Positions 11,267-23,300 of a DNA stretch of 64,000 nucleotides are shown piece after piece. This stretch comes from Clytia hemisphaerica. Taxonomy: Eukaryota > Cnidaria > Hydrozoa > Leptothecata > Clytiidae. The stretch lies in NCBI GenBank assembly GCA_902728285.1, contig CACVBU010000534.1, forward strand, positions 1,313,939-1,377,938. Reading direction: 5' to 3'. Within the stretch, counting starts at the first letter, position 1. Each line of letters opens with the position of its first letter. A model generated the notes under the pieces. That model ran no database searches, was not told where the DNA came from, and worked only from the letters and a program-made list of their open reading frames with translations. The position numbers were made by a program, and so were the translations under genes.

Positions 11267-14200
11267 TCAAACCAGTTCTGGTCCAATTTTTCTTCTTCTT
11301 CTCTGATCATGATCTCCTGGATCACCAGCCATTTCCACTAAAGGGATATCCATTGGATTTTCATCGTCATTTCTTGAAGATGAGTAACGTGAATGGCGAG
11401 AATATGGATTAGTATTTTGAATAGCATTCGAGAATCTATTGAAGCCAGAGCTAACCATTGATTTGACGGAACTTGTCGATGAGGAGACTGATCTAGAACC
11501 ACTACTGCCATCTGATTGTTGGTTGATAGGTTGTTCACTTGGTGTAGGATTGAAAGCTCGGTATTCCTTTAAGTTGTTTGAGCCAACGTTTCCCTCCTGT
11601 TCTCCAATGGAAATCACGCTGTGACGTGAACGACTTTCTTTTGGCGATTTTTCTGCGAGTGCAAAGAATGAAGATAAAATCAGGTCAGTGAATGGCACAC
11701 CCATGTGTCACAGACCTGCTGCGACCCCAGCTCCACTGGAAAATTTTCCAAAAATTTACCCACGGTGGAAAAAAATACGTAGGGTATTTTCAGCCCCACT
11801 GGGAAATTATTTTTGATTTCATCTCCACTTAAAATTCAATGGAAAAGCTTGCATTTACAAAACTTGACTTTTTGGACTTGGAACAATAGAATTTCTATCC
11901 CCATTGGAATTTCGATAGAAATTTTTATCACCACTGAGGCAAAACATCTACTGGGGCTGTGAGAAAGGGGTGTCGGGTAATTTTGAGAAAAGCCAGTAAT
12001 TTACAAATAAAACTCTCTAAAAATTGTAATCTTTTAGATTCAGTTGTAAAATTCTGATGATAATATATTGGCATATTTTTGGTGAATTTCACCATGAAGA
12101 TTTTTAAGAGTATTTTTCCTGGACTATACTTTCTTGTTAAAGTGTAGTATTCGCATATTTGAATACCATTGTGCTGATCGGCCCAATATGTCATTACCTG
12201 CAATACTGGAACCAGAGTAGCTAAGTCTTATCTTCCTGTTGCTAGCTGCTGGTCTTTGTTTGGTTCCATTATTGAACAACTTATCGTAGGCTTCTTTCGC
12301 GGAATCAGAAGCACCAGAAGTGGGAGTGGTTGTGGAAGCTCGTCTCGTTTTCTTTTCTTCTTGTTGAACTGATTGTGAAACATTTTTCCTCTGTCGAAAA
12401 AGAAATTCTAATGTATCTATTTTATCTGAAACAGATCAATTTATAATTTTTTCTCAGAAATTTTCAACGCCCTTTCATAAGTAGAAATTAAAAAAAAATC
12501 ACCCGGGGTGAAATTCACTCCGGTCTATAAAGAACTGTTTCTGTATACACATGTTTAGGCGGGGTGAAATCGTTTTTAGGCGGGTTGAACTCACCCCGGG
12601 GTTGATTTCACCCCGGTCCTGAGGACCGGAGTGAAAATTTTTTTGAGAATTTTTTTTTGCAAATTTTTGCAGATTTTTACATGTATATAGTCTAGCAAGC
12701 TAGACGACTAATTCAGACATAGTAGAAATAAAGCAAAAAAGTAAATTTTAGTCGTCTAGAAACCTTTGTGCACTAACTCCAAACAAAAAAAAAGTGTCAA
12801 TATCGCTATTAAAATTTTTCCCGCTCAAAAAAAATTTAAATGTGTGTGGATTTGTGTGTTAAAAGTTTTTTCATTTGAGTTGATTTTATTTTGAATGTTT
12901 GTTGTTGCTTGATAAATTGTTTTCTCGCTACGCAAGTTTCTGCGTAGCTAGCCCCGGTATCTATAAGGCTGGAACACCGGATTCTTCCAGTCGTTTATAC
13001 AAACTAAATCCCGTATCATTATTTGTGTTTATTAGGGAGGTTAAGTATCTAAGATAAATCAACGCGACGAACGAACGGGTTTGGACCCGCAACCTGCAGT
13101 AAACATGTGGACCTGCATTTTCTTGAATCCAGGCTAAAACAGCTTAAGAACGAAAAACCGTCAAAATCTTCATTGTTGAACAAAGAAGATATAACATCTA
13201 CTTTGCTACCCTTAAAAACTTTCAGAGAAAAGGTCCGTTCGTCGCGTAGATTTATCTTTGATACTTAACCTCCCTATTATTAGTATTACATCCATTATAA
13301 ACGACTCCAGTCTAACATGTATACACAATTTCTTTTTCACCCCGGGTTGAATCTAAAAGTTATGCGTGATTAAAGTCTGTTCACGATAAGTATGCACTCT
13401 TTTTTCTTTTACCTATAGTTTTTGAAGGAATTCCTCAATCTTTACAAATTTGGTATCATTGGAAAGATATTAGTGAGTGGAAAAATTTGAAATAAAAAAA
13501 TCTTTAAAAAAATTCTAAAAATGAAGATCTACAATCAGGGTCATAATATATTGGCACTTTTGGCTAATTTACAATTTTTCGAAAATTGAAGTTCGAGCGA
13601 GAATGTCAATTTTTAGGCCTTCAACTTGATTTCATCAAGTATTTTGATCTGGGAGGGATTTATGGGTTTCTAGGCTATATTTCAAGCCCTACTAGACCAT
13701 TTTTGAACTTTTAGATCCTCAGATCCTAAGGTCCTAAGTCTTAAGTCTAGCGTTAAAACTCAGAGTTAAAACTCTACCCTTCGAACCTACTTTAGAGCAC
13801 TTACAAATCGATTGTGGTTTCAAAACACCCCGGTGAATTTCCCTTTTGTGCCAAATATTTTGTCCCTGATTGTAAATGAAGAAGAAAAAAATGAAGATCT
13901 TGTAGAATTAATAGTAGGGGGAATTTTGTTCGATTTTTTGGAATCGCTCGACTGTTTTGTTAGAAGCACTTGTTATACATTTTTGGAAAGCTAAGGGGTA
14001 GGGGAATCGAAATTACTATGTTTCCAATTTTTTTTCGGACACTTTGGTGTGATTTTCGGACAAATATGACGGTCTCAGGCAAAAATCATAGGGTTAAAAA
14101 TTAATGAAAATTTTAGCTCGAGAAAACGGAGACCTGTTGTATATTTTTGGAAAAGCTCTCAAAAAATTAGGATTAGAGATATATTGCAAGTATAGGTGAT

Positions 14201-15453
14201 TTCAGTACCTAACTCGAGATATTGAGCTTCAAAAAGCGCAAAAACTGGACAAAATAGCTGTTTCTGGCTGAAAAACACGGTTTTCAAGGGTTAATATCTC
14301 GAGTTAGGTACAGAAATCACCTATACTTGCAATATATCTCTAATCTTAATTTTTTGAGAGCTTTCCAAAAATATACAACAGGTCTCCGTTTTCTCGAGCT
14401 AAAATTTTCATTAATTTTTAACCCTATGATTTTTGCCTGAGACCGTCATATTTGTCCGAAAATCACACCAAAGTGTCCGAAAAAAAATTGGAAACATAGT
14501 AATTTCGATTCCCCTACCCCTTAGCTTTCCAAAAATGTATAACAAGTGCTTCTAATAAAACAGTCAAGCGATTTTACAAAATGACCTCTACTATAAGTGC
14601 TATAACTAACATTTTACAAATACATTATACAAATTTAATAAACAGGGGATTGGAATAAATGAGGGGGTGAGAAAAATCGTCAAATTTTAATAATAAATGG
14701 GGAGAGGGGTAGCTAATTACCTTGGGGTTTGGAAATGTACCTCCAAAATAAGTAACTATAGTATAGTTACTTAAAACAAGTAACTATAGTATAGTTACTT
14801 ATTATAGGCTAAAAACCTGGCCGTCAGCTGAAAAAAGTTCTTCAAAAATTAATAAACAGTTGATGGGGGGTGGTTGGAAAAAATCGACTAGCGGGTGGTA
14901 CCCGGTAGGATTTTTTCTGCCAGTGGGGGTAAAAATAGCGGACTGACACTCTATGGTATTAATATTCCCCATATGTTTTTTATGGCTGGGTATTTGAATC
15001 CAATTGCTTTCAAGTCAGAAAATTCGAGAGGATGGAAAAAATAGCTCTGTACAGTTAGGATATTCTTATTTGAAAATTTCATGAAAAAAGACTGTCATCT
15101 CCACCTTTCCTTGTCACAAACAATTAATTTTCAACAGTATGCAAGCATTAGAATCTGCCCCCAAAGGATGCCCTCAGAAAGTGAATATATACCTGACGTA
15201 GTTGAGAAGAGGGTCGTTCTCTGGGCTGCAAAAAGTTCATTTTCTTCTCATCACTCTTTTCAGAATCTGAACAGTTATTGCTCAAATCTTCTGGTAAATA
15301 TGAAGTACCCCTATACAAAGAGTTAGAATTGACTCTGCAAATAGTTTCTTGTGCAGGTTTAACATCAATTTTAGTTACATTCTTTGGCTTAAACTCTACG
15401 TAGTTTATTTCCACTGGCTGAACACTGTCAACATTGCATGTTCCCAGCCACAT
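11267..15453 (-). CDS. Unrecognised Ser/Arg-rich protein, three exons
   Basis: On the minus strand I predict exons 15,453-15,193, 12,390-12,198 and 11,652-11,267. The donors and acceptors are CAG|GTATAT, GACAG|AGG, GCAG|GTAATG and CGCAG|AA. The phases agree and give 840 nt, or 279 residues. The start is the ATG at 15,453 (MWLGTCNVDSVQ). I do not recognise the family. Residues 1-87 carry acidic and Ser clusters. The middle is basic (EEKKTRRAS). Residues 152-279 are rich in Ser, Asn and Arg (SGSRSVSSSTSSVKS) and end RRRRKIGPELV. There is no signal peptide or membrane segment. It is probably intrinsically disordered. Intron 1 (2.8 kb) is full of transposons, including a long foldback. Additional upstream exons are possible. 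The consistent phases and the coding-like composition of all three exons are the main support. Confidence 0.5.
11705..11975 (+). mobile_element. CCACTGG-word element, copy 1 (intronic)
   Basis: The left end GTGTCACAGAC and right end CTGTGAGAAAGGGGTGTC form an imperfect inverted repeat. The words CCACTGG, CCCACTGGGAAA and CCATTGGAA recur internally. Related elements lie at 56,841-57,082 (opposite orientation) and 63,713-63,992. It sits in the last intron of the unrecognised minus-strand gene. Confidence 0.65.
12499..13352. mobile_element. GGGGTGAAAT-word inverted-repeat element with a nested MITE
   Basis: CACCCGGGGTGAAATTCAC at the left is mirrored by TTTTCACCCCGGGTTGAAT at the right, and a TGTATACACATGTT-like word lies just inside both. 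The word GGGGTGAAAT and its complement recur four or more times in the first 120 bp. A smaller MITE at 13,033-13,276 is inserted in it. Exact ends are uncertain. Confidence 0.5.
13033..13276. mobile_element. 244-bp MITE with TAGGGAGGTTAAGTATC ends
   Basis: Terminal inverted repeats of about 40 bp begin TAGGGAGGTTAAGTATC and run to GCGACGAACG. The flanks are TTAT on both sides (13,029-13,032 and 13,277-13,280), a possible short target duplication. No coding capacity. Confidence 0.8.
13911..14594. mobile_element. 684-bp foldback element with arms of over 300 bp
   Basis: The left arm 13,911-14,223 and right arm 14,291-14,594 are nearly perfect reverse complements, separated by about 67 nt. Matched landmarks include CTCGAGATATT/AATATCTCGAG, CTTAGCTTTCCAAAAATGTA on the right arm, and TTGGAAACATAG with its complement. 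If transcribed with the minus-strand gene whose intron contains it, it would form a hairpin of about 300 bp. No protein is encoded. It looks like a palindromic MITE. Confidence 0.85.
14750..14800. repeat. Two tandem 23-bp palindromes AAGTAACTATA-G-TATAGTTACTT
   Basis: A perfect 11-bp-arm palindrome with a single central G occurs at 14,750-14,772 and again at 14,778-14,800. Such paired dyads can be a protein-binding site or a DNA structure-forming repeat. They lie about 400 bp downstream, on the minus strand, of the first predicted exon of the unrecognised gene, inside its intron. Confidence 0.8.
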
Positions 15454-15882
15454 CTTTTTGTTTGATTTTAAAGTTTGAAATTTCGAATGTTTTGAAGTTT
15501 TCAACTTTCGAACTTTGGCGAGATTCGAATTTCGAACGTTTTTTGTAGTTCGAAAAGTATTCTTATTATGCACCCATATTGAGCAAGTTGCGATTTTGAA
15601 AACGACCGTACGTTCGGCCAAAAATCAGGTCTCTAATGGCTGAAAATCGACCCTTATAGTGCAATTTTTCGAAATTGTATGCCCTTTTCAGGGCAAATCT
15701 TTTTTAAATTTCTCAAATTTTACCTCAAATTTTACACCCTTACAGTGCACTTTTTCCGACTTGCTCACAAATCAACCCTTGTTACAGTGCAGACAGTGCA
15801 CTTTCCAAAGTTCAAAAAACCTACCCTTAAGGGCCGCACGTCTGGTAGGTCACTTACCTGGAGTGCCCCCCCCCGGGTTACT
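15454..15882. other. Upstream flank of the unrecognised minus-strand gene
   Basis: The stretch 15,480-15,560 is rich in TTCGAA/TTCGAAT words, resembling TTCGAA repeats seen elsewhere in the window. There is no supported exon. The promoter of the minus-strand gene, if the start is right, should lie here. Confidence 0.4.
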
Positions 15883-16130
15883 TACATGTTTTTTTTATAA
15901 GCAAGTCAGGCTTATATACGCTTACAGACGCTTAAGCTTTCAAAACATCAAGGTATAGCATTTGCTCATTATGCTTATGAATTACAATGCTTATAATCGA
16001 GCTTATAATTCACCCGAGTCAAGTTTTTGAGAGCTGTGGAATATGGCTAGATCGTGGAATGTCGATGGGGGCGACTATAAGGTACCCGAGAGTATGTAAA
16101 CTGCCTTCATATGCTTATAAGCGTTATGCC
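15883..16130. mobile_element. Degenerate TACATG-end element with ATAAGC words
   Basis: The left end CATGTTTTTTTTATAAGC after a TA matches the 152-bp element at 49,185-49,336. Inside, GCTTATA/ATAAGC recurs about ten times. I could not find an intact right terminus, so the right boundary is only the limit of the word cluster. Confidence 0.55.
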
Positions 16131-16576
16131 CGGTGGTGGAAAGATTACAACTTACTGTACTAAACTGACTGAATGTAAATGGGACAAAATAATAAAAAAA
16201 ATTATTGAATATATCCTTTTGATAACATATTATTTCAAAGCTAAAAAATTTGTTTGATGTTTTTTTTTTCGTTCGCCTTTTCAACAATATCCTATTTAAT
16301 TGAACCAGTCAGAATTTCTTTTGTTTTTCCCCAATTAACAAATCTATTGCTATTCTAAGTATACGGTCACTGGAGTCTGTGGCATGATTGGTGTATTTAA
16401 TTTTACAGTTCTTTTTACGTGTCAAACGGTTAAAATAAATACTCTAAAATCTAAAGATATTTGCTATGATAAAGCATGAATGAAGAACTCAAAAACCGAA
16501 GATTTGAGAACTAATATCAACCAACCAATTACATAAGTAAAATTGTCGTGAAAATAAAGATGAACGTGAAGATATA

Positions 16577-16748
16577 GCCGATTCTCTCTAATTCGATCCT
16601 CAAGGGACCACGGATTTTCTTCGAATTAAAGAAAGATACGATTTACAGAGAATATTGTATACTAATTTCTAGAAGAGGGAAATATTCTAGTTCGAATTAT
16701 TATAGAAACATTCGAATAATAGAGGTTCGAATTAGAGAGAGTTGCCTG
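16577..16748. mobile_element. 172-bp pogo/Tigger-like MITE with TTCGAATTA words
   Basis: The right end read inward is CAGGCAACTCTCTCTAATTC, and the left end carries ATTCTCTCTAATTCGA. TA flanks both sides (16,575-16,576 and 16,749-16,750). TTCGAA recurs internally. A related element is at 43,023-43,197. It lies just downstream of the CARF-like gene. Confidence 0.65.
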
Positions 16749-16775
16749 TAAAAGTATAAGATTTATATAAAGGCA

Positions 16776-19700
16776 TTATGAAGTAGAAGAAATCGCAGCA
16801 TCATGAAGTAAGGTTTTCATTTCCAGAATAGTGTCTTCAGTTAAGGGTGGATCATCACCATCAAAAGGCCCAAGAGAATGGTTCTGGTGAACTTCTGGTA
16901 AAGGAACACGAATCCAAAAGCCTTGTTCACCATGAACCTGATCATTAACAATGTCCTCCCGTAATTTCGCTAAAATCATACCACGTTGACATTTATTGAC
17001 ATATGTTGTTCGAGATTCTGATTTCACTGGTTGAATGTTATTGATGCAATTATATGTTGGGAAACGATGTACAGTTCGTATGTGAATTTGTGCTGGGCAA
17101 TCCTTTTTCTTTGATTCTCGAATAGATTTCCGTCTCTTGCTTGGTGTATCCAAATCACAGACCTTGTAAAAATATACAAATATTTATTGTGATTACAAAT
17201 TAGTCTAAATCGCCGACCTCTACAAAACAGGTAAAATATAAGGAAAAGGCGAATCCGGTACATAGTGGATGCCAGCAGCCTGATTACAAATGAAAACAAA
17301 TGGAACGTCTAAATCGCAAAGAAACAGTTGTTAGAAAAATAAGGATTGTGACTGTAAACTTATACCATTTGTGACTAATGTAATTTCGAGAGCTGTTTAG
17401 CTGCTTCCCCGTTCAAATTTATGAAAGAGAGGAAATAGAGTTTAATTAAAAACTGTTCACTTGTTCCAAGTACAAATACCATTACGCCAAAATTTTTGAC
17501 AGGAATTTAAACATAAAAACTGTTTTCAGGCCTGAAATATCACACATTTTAGGAAATGAATAAAATAATTTAAATTTGGCGGGAATTTACTTTGGCGGAT
17601 TTCCGAAAAAATTAATTACAGCGGGAACGAAATTAGCCAAACTTTCTTCCCACCAAAACTTACATCATCTTCTTCAACATCGTTGTTCTCCTTCGACATT
17701 TTAGCTCTTTTAGGTCCAAATACACATTGATAAGTGGTACTGCCTTCAGTTGTGAAAGGAACACCGGTAAATGGGATCGGAGGTACCCCAATATTCTTTT
17801 CCCATTTGATTTGACCTGGTTGTTAGAAATGAAAAAAAGTGTGTGATCCAATAGCAGTGTTCAAAGCAAAGTTCTTCTCCTGTGAAGGAATTTATGGGTT
17901 TTACACAGCAAATTAGCACATATTTATCCTTGGAATTTTAGTGAATTATACAGAAGAAAAAAACCTTTTTCTGAGACGGGAATCAGTTTGAGACGGAAGA
18001 ACTTTTAACACTGACATAAATCATGTTTTGGAAATTCTTGTTTTTTTTCACATTTCTAACATTCTAAGCCATCACCTCAGAAGCAATCACCAAGATTTAT
18101 TTGTTTGAATCAGAGGGAGAGGAGAAATTTGGTCAAACTACTACACTACTACTAAAACTGGCACATACCTTTTCCAAGATAACCTGGCTTGTATTTACGA
18201 AGAGGCTTATCCTCTGGTTCTGGGTCATCATTAATTTTGGACTTTGACCTACGAATCGAAAATGCCGACCCTGTGATGATTCGAAAGAACTTCAGAAATT
18301 CATCCAATTTATCAGTACCATCTATGAAGCCAGAAATGTAATATCCTTCCTTTACAATGTGTTCGAGATATTTCTTAGACAATTGAATGGTTTTGACATT
18401 CAGTGCAGTCAAGCCTAACAACTCTGTCATGTCGTTTGATGCATTCCTTTCTGGAACAGGCTCACTAAAATATATCAAATATAATAAGTTTATTATTTTT
18501 TGAATAAAGGGCAACAAGATGCAGATTTAAATTCTCTTAGCTTCAAAATCTAAGGTGATAAAAACACACAATGAGTCAATTTCGAAAGGAAATCAGCCTT
18601 AACATAGACTTTTCACTGGTTAGGGTTTCTTGTTGAATAATTAAATTAATTAATTCCAGCATTAAAACAATCACACATTAATGCAAAATTATTTCAAGTG
18701 TGCATTAATTTTTTCTTATCATTGCTTCAAAGCTGGAGTTCTAAATTATTCAACATGACATCTAGCAAAAGGTTTTTTGCTGTGTTAGCTATGTTGATTT
18801 ACAAATAGAATAGATTTTTATTGCTGAACAATGTTGAAATGACTATTCAATCATCAAACGATATAGGGCTGTTTTATGCTTAGTATCTTAATCAGTTATT
18901 TATCATGTAAGCACATTTAGCAAAAATTTATATTCCTTCTTACTTCATTATATTAATTGTGACTTCTTCATTTCTTATGCCTGATGGTTCCATCGTATCA
19001 CTGCCATGCAGCTCATCTGTTGCTAACCGTGGTGTTATTATCTCATTATCCAATGTTTTTGTTTGATGATGGTCAGTGGCTGCTGACGACGTCGACAGAA
19101 GTTGCAAAATAGCCTTTGTATTTTTGTTGCCATCGTCAACAATGCACTCAGTAGTAACAACAGTGGAATTTAAGTATTTCTTTTCAAGCTTCAGCATATG
19201 TTTTAGCATGTCTAAATTTGTTTTGATCTGAAGGCGTTCTTTAAGAGCATCAAATTCATTGATTACTTGAGTTGCTTCAGGTGAACATCCAATAAACAAG
19301 GAACTTTTAGGTCGTTTTCTTTTAGTTCCAATAATATTCTGATGATTTGGTATTTTTATACCAAGTGGCAGCAACATATCCTTCAAATTCCCAGCTACAT
19401 TTTCATTGTTACCTTGTAGTTGTTCACGCTCAACAACCATTCTTGCAATAATTTCAGCATCCGATGGAACTGATTCTACCCCTTCATCCTGTTCAACATT
19501 TTCAATAGTCTCTTCCTGAGCAATCACTTCTTCATTAGAATCAGCCTCTTTTATTCCTTCACCGTTTTGTCTCTTTAATTCGTTAATTCCTGCATCAGCG
19601 GATTCAAAATTCAACTCGACAGGTACTGCTTGTCCTATTGTCTCATAATATTCATCTGTATTTATAGCAACTACCTCACCTTTTTCATTCACGACTTGCT

Positions 19701-19839
19701 CCATAGGCTCGCATGCATTTCCATCTTGGACAACAGCTATAAATTGGTATTCTGACATTTTTGAGATGATTTCAGCAGCTGAAGCTTCACTGCTAGAAAG
19801 GTCATCGATACTTTTGGTTAGTTTTCTTGCCGTCGCCAT
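16776..19839 (-). CDS. CARF-like protein with ALS2CR8 domain, four exons
   Basis: Minus-strand exons: 19,839-18,944, 18,464-18,169, 17,815-17,664 and 17,162-16,776. All introns are GT-AG and all phases agree, giving 1,731 nt, or 576 residues. The start ATG at 19,839 has a good context (AACATGG). Residues 1-298 are acidic and carry no domain I recognise. Residues from about 300 to 550 match the ALS2CR8 domain of calcium-responsive transcription factor. Support comes from GVPFTTEG before YQCVFGPKR (C428), followed by KDCPAQIHIR (C470) and RFPTYNC (C487). In vertebrates CARF is a nuclear DNA-binding activator; for this protein, DNA binding is inferred from the family. It is shorter than human CARF and stops soon after the domain. 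It could be one paralogue of an expanded invertebrate family, so I give no symbol. Confidence 0.85.
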
Positions 19840-20304
19840 GTTCTTTTCTTTTCTGTGTTTATGCACCGATATTGAGACACCCTTCTTCTTTTGAATTCGA
19901 ATTTATAGAATTTAAAATGGTAGCCTGAGCTGTGGAAAACAATTATTACAGTCGACTCCTCAGTCAGTCTGCGTAGGTGTTTTCGTAAGTATAGTTTTCT
20001 TTACAAAATGTTTTATTTCAAACTTTCAAAATGTTAAATTTTATACTTTCTAAGTTTTTTGAAGTCAATAAAGCAGTCTAGTATTGATTTGAGTATGAAT
20101 ATTTTTCGGAAATCTACTTTCAAATAAAGTGGTTGTTGGTCAGAAGTGCAGACAGACCCTCCTGGTTTTAATATTTTTCAATCACAAATGCTAAGGTAGA
20201 CGTCTTCATATTAAAATCCGATATACTTAACAGATGAGTTATTTGTTGAATCCTATTCTTATTTTGGTTTTGGCCATTGCGAGGAGAAACGGGCTATGCC
20301 CCCT
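19840..20304. other. 5' flank of the CARF-like gene
   Basis: This presumably holds the minus-strand promoter and 5' untranslated region of the CARF-like gene. No TATA box stands out. It ends at the 8-bp duplication TGCCCCCT (20,297-20,304) of the adjacent hAT-like element. Confidence 0.4.
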
Positions 20305-23300
20305 AGGACCCTCCCGGCGCTCCGGAAACGTCCGGTGCAAAAAGTGCCGTTTTTTCCGTGCACCGGAACACCGGAACGTTCCGGTGCACTTCCGGTGCTT
20401 CCGGTGAACGATTTTTCCGAATCGAGCTGCACCGGAACACCGGAAGAACGTTCCGGTGCTTCCGGTGCATGATTTCCGCGATATAAATGCGATAGCGTTC
20501 GCTGCGCTAATCATGTAAAAAGTAACTACGCACGCGCGAATTATCCAAATTCTAAAACCAAAATAAACATGTTTTAGCAGATTTTTTTAGAAGAGAAATC
20601 AGATTCTTGGTGATAAAAGTGTGATAAATTGGATAAATTAAATGACAGTCACGGAAATCCTTGCATTTGCACGGGGTCGGCTACGCGTATTTTTTTTACG
20701 TCAGCGGTCTAAACCCAACTTTAGGGTGCGCACTCGTCGGGATTTTTTGCGCGGAACGAGGAAGAATTTACAAAAATGAACTTCAATGCATTAGTACTTA
20801 CCTTTAAATAATCCAAATCTGTTCATTCTTTTTTTAAATCAATCAGGAATTATCAGGGAAACAAGTAATAAAAACTGCATCCAGGTATCTATTTTCTTTC
20901 CAAAGATATTCATGTTTTTCGACGTCAAGGTGAAAACGCGATTTAGCGCTGACCACGGCACCGGAAAATTCTCGACCCACATTGAAACAAATGGCTGTCG
21001 CTATTGAGCTGGTTCATCTTTTCAATCGCGGTTTTTTTAGTAAACCCAGGGTAAGATTAGGCTACAATCTATCACAAAGTGCTTTATTTGAAAATCTACA
21101 GGCCGTCTGGAATTTTGAAAAACAAGAAGAAATTGCGATTTTTGAACAAGATTGCAGATTTTTTCATTTAAGCACCATACACCATCTGAAAGCTGAGGAT
21201 TTCAGCTTTCTAGTGGTGAAATTTGTTTTTAGCTATCATTTCCAGCTCATTAGCGATAAGCTAAAGTTTAACAGTCATCGGGCCGATTTTCAGACCGCGC
21301 CAGCAAAACTCCTCACGCCCCGCCACGCGGAAGGCTAGAATTCACCCGCCATCTTTTTAATGTTTTTCGGTGCTGTCCAAAGGTCATTTCTTGGTTGCGA
21401 GTGGTAGGGAGACGATTCCTTGAAAAGGTGTTTTTTTTGTGGTTTGAAAATGGAATAACTTTGGAACTACTTAACCAATTTTAACAAATGACCCCTCATT
21501 TTTCTTACAAAGGTAAGGACTTTCAAATGAAATTAGTTTGGTTTTCAAAATTTGAGGGGAAAATTTTGGCCTGACCACCCTACCAACTTCAGCGGTCGAA
21601 ACCCAGCTTAGCGGTCGAAGCCCAACCTAACGGCCGAAACCCATTTTACCGGTCGAAACCCATGTTGGAAATGGAAGGGGGAATTTTTAGCGACCGAAAC
21701 CCAACGCAGGTGAGTAAACAAACTCACAGTTGAATGATTCTTTTGTTTTGATAGCCCACGAACAAAACAAGATATTCTAGCGTTCGAAACCCAAGAATTT
21801 TCTCTTTTATTTGCTTGAAAAACTTTCGCGTATGGAACATTAAACTTGAGAGAAGTTTTGGGTTGATACCATGAGTTTGAGTTTGATTTTTTTACTTGAA
21901 AACTTGGATAATATATATTATTTAAAAGTAATTATCAATCTAATTATCACCTAGCCTAATTGTCAGAATATTCCTATAGATAAATCCCGACGAAAAAGCT
22001 TGAGATTGACTTCTTTCGCTCGTGGGCTATCAAAACAAAAGAATCATTCAACTGTGAGTTTGTTTACTCACCTGCGTTGGGTTTCGTTCGCTAAAAAATC
22101 CCCTTCCATTTCCAACATGGGTTTCGACTGGTAAAATGGGTTTCGGCCGTTAGGTTGGGCTTCGACCGCTAAGCTGGGTTTAGACCGCTGAAGTTGGGTT
22201 TAGACCGCTGACGGAAAAAAAATACGCGTCGGCTACGTTGCATTTGCAACGGGTCGAAATCGAAAGTAGCGCGAAAACCCGGTGCAAATACACTGGTTTT
22301 TGGAACTCTGTGCATTTGCATGGGGACCAACGAAGTTACAGTCTATATTCTATTAATTTGATTGTAATGATCAATGGCCTCATTTTTAATTTGGGCCACT
22401 TTTTTTAATGTTGTATGTATTTCGTAACGTATATTGTTTTATAAATTGTTAACTTTAAAATAAAAAAGGTGCGTTCTTATTTTCTTCTTCACGACTCTCG
22501 AGCAACACGCTCTCCCTGAACAGCTCATAATGGTAACAATCGGTAACATTGGTGGCGGCACTCTAAATAAAGAATGAAAATTAAAGTTATGACTGTGGAA
22601 GATCCGTGGTACGGTAGATTTTGTTAAGCTTGAAACTAGACAAAGTGACCGTCGCTCAAGTCTGTGGATAAACTGCCGAAGTTACGGTAACAAGTAACGC
22701 ACACTAATTGATGGGAAGCAAAAAAATTGATCTAGATTTCAACATAGATCTAGATGAGATAATTGTTTCATACATACAACAATGTAACTTACGCTGCCTA
22801 AGGCTCTCAGGCACTTCTTGAGTTTAGTGAAAGCAGTCCGTAATGATTGTGATATTGACGAATCGTCTCTGCTTCGGTTGATCCATTTTTCCTGAATAAA
22901 AAGAAAGTAAAAACATTATTTGAACTTGAACTTATTATTTACTTTAAAGGTATACTAATTTAAATATAAGATCATATAAAGATCAGATGCGTACTTCTTT
23001 GTTCTTTATTTATCGATGATGTTCCCATGTGTGATGCGCGTGATAATTTTTTATAATTGAGCAAAGTCCGCCATATCGTATATTCCCGACTAACTCTATC
23101 GCTGGATAGCCCTGTATCTAACGATCATACCTTTTATTGCGCAGTGATCAAATAAAAAGTTTGGTTGGTACTGGCTAATCACTTTTTTTTTTTCATGACC
23201 CTGTCTAAACGGCTTTTTAGAGAGTGCGAAAATCCCTTATACCGGAAGAGCACCGGAATTTTCCGGTGTGAAAAATGGCGTTTTTTTAGCTGCACCGGAA

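Noticed and set aside
15454-15621. Upstream extension of the first exon of the unrecognised minus-strand gene
   Set aside because: The extra reading frame is made of TTCGAA-type repeats. The downstream ATG at 15,453 gives a cleaner protein and consistent phase.
19837-19866. Longer N-terminus for the CARF-like protein starting at 19,866
   Set aside because: That codon reads GTG in the sequence. The ATG at 19,839 has a better context.
20982-21338. 118-codon plus-strand frame inside the nested transposon
   Set aside because: No recognisable domain. The composition is like the surrounding non-coding DNA, and the hosting element appears nonautonomous.
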